Assembly (NCBI GenBank): GCA_024638705.1
Contig: JAHEJV010000005.1
Span: 1-45,800 of the forward strand
Length of the DNA stretch: 45,800 bases
Direction of reading: 5' to 3'
Source of the DNA: Deltaproteobacteria bacterium
Lineage (GTDB): Bacteria; Myxococcota_A; UBA9160; SMWR01
The notes under the pieces were generated by a model. That model was not told the origin of the DNA and did not search any database. It was given only the letters and a program-made list of their open reading frames with translations. Of the stretch, positions 43,775 to 45,800 are shown in pieces. The stretch's first letter is position 1. Every line of letters starts with the position of its first letter. The translations under genes and the position numbers were made by a program.

Positions 43775-45270
43775 CGTCCCCGCGCAATCCCACGGGTCGA
43801 CTCGCCGCGTGGGGTTGGTGGGGCGGCCCGCTGCTCGCGCTGGCGGCGGGCTTCGCGCTCCCGGACCACTACGTCGCGACTTCGGGCGCGCGCGTCGAGC
43901 TGACGGAAGCCGCGCGGGCGACCGCGGCGCTCGGCGTCTGGATGGCCATCTGGTGGCTCAGCGAAGCGATCCCCGTCTACGCCACCGCCCTGCTTCCCCT
44001 CGTGGTGCTGCCGCTCTCCGGCGCGACACCCGTCCACGACGCCGCCGCGCCCTACGCCCACGAGCTGATCTTCCTCTTCCTCGGCGGCTTCCTCGTCGCG
44101 CTCGCGATGGAGCGCTGGGAGCTCCACCGACGCGTCGCGCTCGGCGCGCTGCGCGCGGTGGGCGACGCGCCGCGGCGCATGATCGGCGGCTTCATGGCCG
44201 TGACGGCGGCACTCTCGATGTGGGTCTCGAACAGCGCCACCGCGATCATGATGATGCCGGTGGCGCTCTCCGTCATCGATCTGGTGGCGGAGCAGGTCGA
44301 CGACGAGGAGACGAACCGGCGCTTCACCCTCTCGCTTCTGTTGGGCGTCGCCTACGCCGCGTCGATCGGCGGCGTCGCCACGCCGATCGGCACACCGCCG
44401 AACCTGCTGCTGCTCTCCTACGCGAAGTCCGAGCTCGGCGTCGACATCGGCTTCGCGCGCTGGACGGCGACCCTGCTCCCCCTCGTGCTGCCCCTTCTCG
44501 TGCTCGCCTGGCTCCTGCTCACGCGCGTCCTGCATCCGATCGGGCTCGAGCGGATCGAGGGCAGCGCTGCGCTGGTGCGCGAGCGGCTTCGCGCGCTGGG
44601 ACCGATGACCCGGCCCCAGTGGACCGTAGCCGCCGTGTTCGCCGCGACCTCGCTCGCCTGGATCACCCGGCCGCTGCTCGCCGCGATCGAGATCGGTGCG
44701 CACCGACCCTTCGCCGGCCTCACCGACACCGGGATCGCCGTCGCCGCGGGACTCGCCCTCTTCGCCGCACCGACCGGGCGTTCCGACGCGCGCTTCGTCC
44801 TCGACTGGGAGGCGACGGCGCGCCTTCCCTGGGGCGTGCTGCTCCTCTTCGGCGGCGGCCTGAGCCTGGCGGCGGCCATCGAGGCCCACGGCCTCGGCGC
44901 CTGGCTCGGCGCAACGGTCGGCGGCAGCGTCGACGTCTCTCCGGTCGCGCTCGTCGTGGCCGCCGTGACGCTGACGATCTTCCTCACCGAGCTGACCAGC
45001 AATACGGCGACCACGGCGACGCTCGTCCCCGTGCTCGCCGCGCTCGCGCCCGGGCTCGGACTCGACCCGCTGCTCCTCGCGGTGCCGGTCGCGCTGGCGG
45101 CGAGCTGCGCGTTCATGCTCCCGGTTGCGACGCCGCCGAACGCGATCGTCTTCGGGTCCGGACGGATCTCGATCCCGGAGATGAGCCGCGCGGGGTTCTG
45201 GTTGAACTGGATCTCGGTGCTCGCGATCTCGCTCTTCGCGTTCGCCGCGGTCGGATCGCTGCGCGCCTAA
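43771..45270 (+). CDS. SLC13/DASS-family sodium:anion symporter
   Basis: 499 aa from a TTG overlapping the hemerythrin stop (TTGA). About eleven to twelve membrane segments. The two inverted repeats of the DASS fold are marked by WVSNSATAIMMMPVAL and LTSNTATTATLVPVLAAL (SNT motifs), and GGVATPIGTPPNLLLLSY is the conserved substrate region. Family members carry C4-dicarboxylates, citrate, sulfate or phosphate with Na+; which applies here is not evident. Co-expression with a hemerythrin protein under sigma-54 suggests carbon or sulfur uptake during stress or low oxygen. Confidence 0.93.
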   Translation: MTSPRNPTGRLAAWGWWGGPLLALAAGFALPDHYVATSGARVELTEAARATAALGVWMAIWWLSEAIPVYATALLPLVVLPLSGATPVHDAAAPYAHELIFLFLGGFLVALAMERWELHRRVALGALRAVGDAPRRMIGGFMAVTAALSMWVSNSATAIMMMPVALSVIDLVAEQVDDEETNRRFTLSLLLGVAYAASIGGVATPIGTPPNLLLLSYAKSELGVDIGFARWTATLLPLVLPLLVLAWLLLTRVLHPIGLERIEGSAALVRERLRALGPMTRPQWTVAAVFAATSLAWITRPLLAAIEIGAHRPFAGLTDTGIAVAAGLALFAAPTGRSDARFVLDWEATARLPWGVLLLFGGGLSLAAAIEAHGLGAWLGATVGGSVDVSPVALVVAAVTLTIFLTELTSNTATTATLVPVLAALAPGLGLDPLLLAVPVALAASCAFMLPVATPPNAIVFGSGRISIPEMSRAGFWLNWISVLAISLFAFAAVGSLRA

Positions 45271-45485
45271 CGACGGAACGCCGTCGCGGCGGTCGCGGCC
45301 GGACCTTCGCGAGCGAGGCTTCGCAACGCGCTGCGGACCTCATCGCAAGCCGCCGGGCCGACGATGCGGAAGCCGCGGTCGCGCGGGGCCACCAGAAGCG
45401 CCTGGAGCGCCTCCCGCGGGAGGAACCGTTCCTCGGACTTGCCCGTCCCCCAGGCACGCTGCGTGCCATCGGTCTCCACCGGCAC
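45267..45485 (-). pseudogene. Probable truncated remnant of a 4Fe-4S dicluster (hydrogenase beta-subunit-like) protein
   Basis: 72-codon frame with strongly GC-biased third positions, overlapping the transporter stop tail to tail. Its centre, ERFLPREALQALLVAPRDRG then FRIVGP, resembles the N-terminus of 4Fe-4S proteins of the sulfhydrogenase subunit B / AsrA type, which continue for ~300 residues with cysteine clusters. Here the frame ends soon after, with only one Cys. The GTG start is weak and lies within the sigma-54 site of the next gene. It could instead be a real small protein; evidence is from memory of the family only. Confidence 0.35.
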
Positions 45486-45508
45486 GCGGGTTGCACGAGG
45501 ATAGGGAC
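45271..45508. other. Region between transporter and cytochrome gene
   Basis: 238 bp holding the possible 4Fe-4S remnant, a candidate activator-like site cgtccccca...acgctgcg (45444-45463) and the sigma-54 promoter of the cytochrome gene. No plus-strand gene seen. Confidence 0.5.
45479..45495 (+). promoter_or_regulatory. Sigma-54 promoter of the cytochrome c gene
   Basis: ccggcacgcgggttgca: GGCACG and TTGCA with GG-N10-GC. Predicted start ~45506, only three bases before the ATG at 45509; either the transcript is leaderless or the start is read differently. Confidence 0.7.
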
Positions 45509-45800
45509 ATGAACACGCACGCTCTCGCCGTCCTGTCCCTCGGAATCCTCCTCGCGTCGACCGCGTCGGCGCAGAACACGCCCGCCGACCCGGTGCTCGC
45601 CGAGCTCGGACAGCCGGTTTACACCCGGTACTGCGTATCGTGTCACGGCGCGAGCGGACAGGGCGACGGACCCGTCGCTCCGGTGCTGCGACCGATGCCG
45701 GCCGACCTCACGAAGATCGCCGAGCGGCGCGGTGGCACCTTCCCAGCCGGCGAGATCGCGCGCACGATCGACGGGCGTTTCGCGATCGCAGCCCACGGCA
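45509..45800 (+). CDS. Periplasmic c-type cytochrome (N-terminal part)
   Basis: Partial; 97 residues before the window ends, not in the ORF track. Signal peptide (ALAVLSLGILLASTASAQ), then a class I cytochrome c start with heme motif YCVSCHGASGQGDGPVAP (CxxCH). The axial Met region may be in LRPMPADLTK or beyond the edge. It would be exported and heme-loaded in the periplasm, passing electrons to a terminal oxidase or reductase. Preceded by a sigma-54 element, so likely another member of the stress/redox island. Confidence 0.85.
   Translation, partial: MNTHALAVLSLGILLASTASAQNTPADPVLAELGQPVYTRYCVSCHGASGQGDGPVAPVLRPMPADLTKIAERRGGTFPAGEIARTIDGRFAIAAHG

Overview
This window is very GC-rich, densely coding chromosomal DNA of a Gram-negative bacterium. 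LpxD and GmhA imply lipopolysaccharide, and MreBCD/PBP2/RodA imply a rod shape. Many genes start with GTG or TTG and overlap the previous stop by 4 nt (GTGA, TTGA, ATGA). The gene content and the abundance of sigma-54 promoters suggest a deltaproteobacterial/Myxococcota-like lineage. That is an inference; no rRNA or other marker in the window settles it.

Left third (1-17.9 kb): a DsbA/HCCA-isomerase-like fragment; an ABC-F ATPase divergent from a glutaredoxin with an added A-type-like domain; a membrane hydrolase; and egtD. On the minus strand follow acp-polA and then an ECF sigma/anti-sigma pair with a secreted protein. A long minus-strand run follows in transcription order: CBS protein, (25-bp inverted repeat), aldehyde dehydrogenase, tandem-USP protein, lpxD, rnhB, truD, cysK, gamma-carbonic anhydrase, TetR regulator.

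Middle (17.9-33.6 kb): a tightly coupled tetrapyrrole operon (hemX-like, hemA, hemC, cobA-hemD fusion, small protein); gmhA with a macro-domain gene; thioredoxin; a gene-free 530-bp region carrying two inverted copies of a palindromic element; then mreB-mreC-mreD-mrdA-rodA plus a HAD phosphatase, and a divergent PpiD/SurA-type foldase.

Right third (33.6-45.8 kb): a CDF transporter followed by what looks like a sigma-54-controlled stress/redox island. It encodes an NtrC-type response regulator, a soluble double-PAS histidine kinase, a lone receiver, two CBS proteins, two universal stress proteins, a phosphotransferase/P-loop protein, a hemerythrin-domain protein, a SLC13-type transporter and a c-type cytochrome (cut by the window end). 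Seven intergenic sites match the GG-N10-GC core of sigma-54 promoters, and all sit just upstream of genes of this island. A candidate shared upstream activator motif is also visible. I regard this local regulon as the most interesting system in the window.

Other unusual points are a 29-bp near-perfect tandem copy of the polA 3' end that forms the leader of the ECF sigma gene, the two unrelated palindromic repeat families, and a likely truncated 4Fe-4S protein remnant near the right edge.
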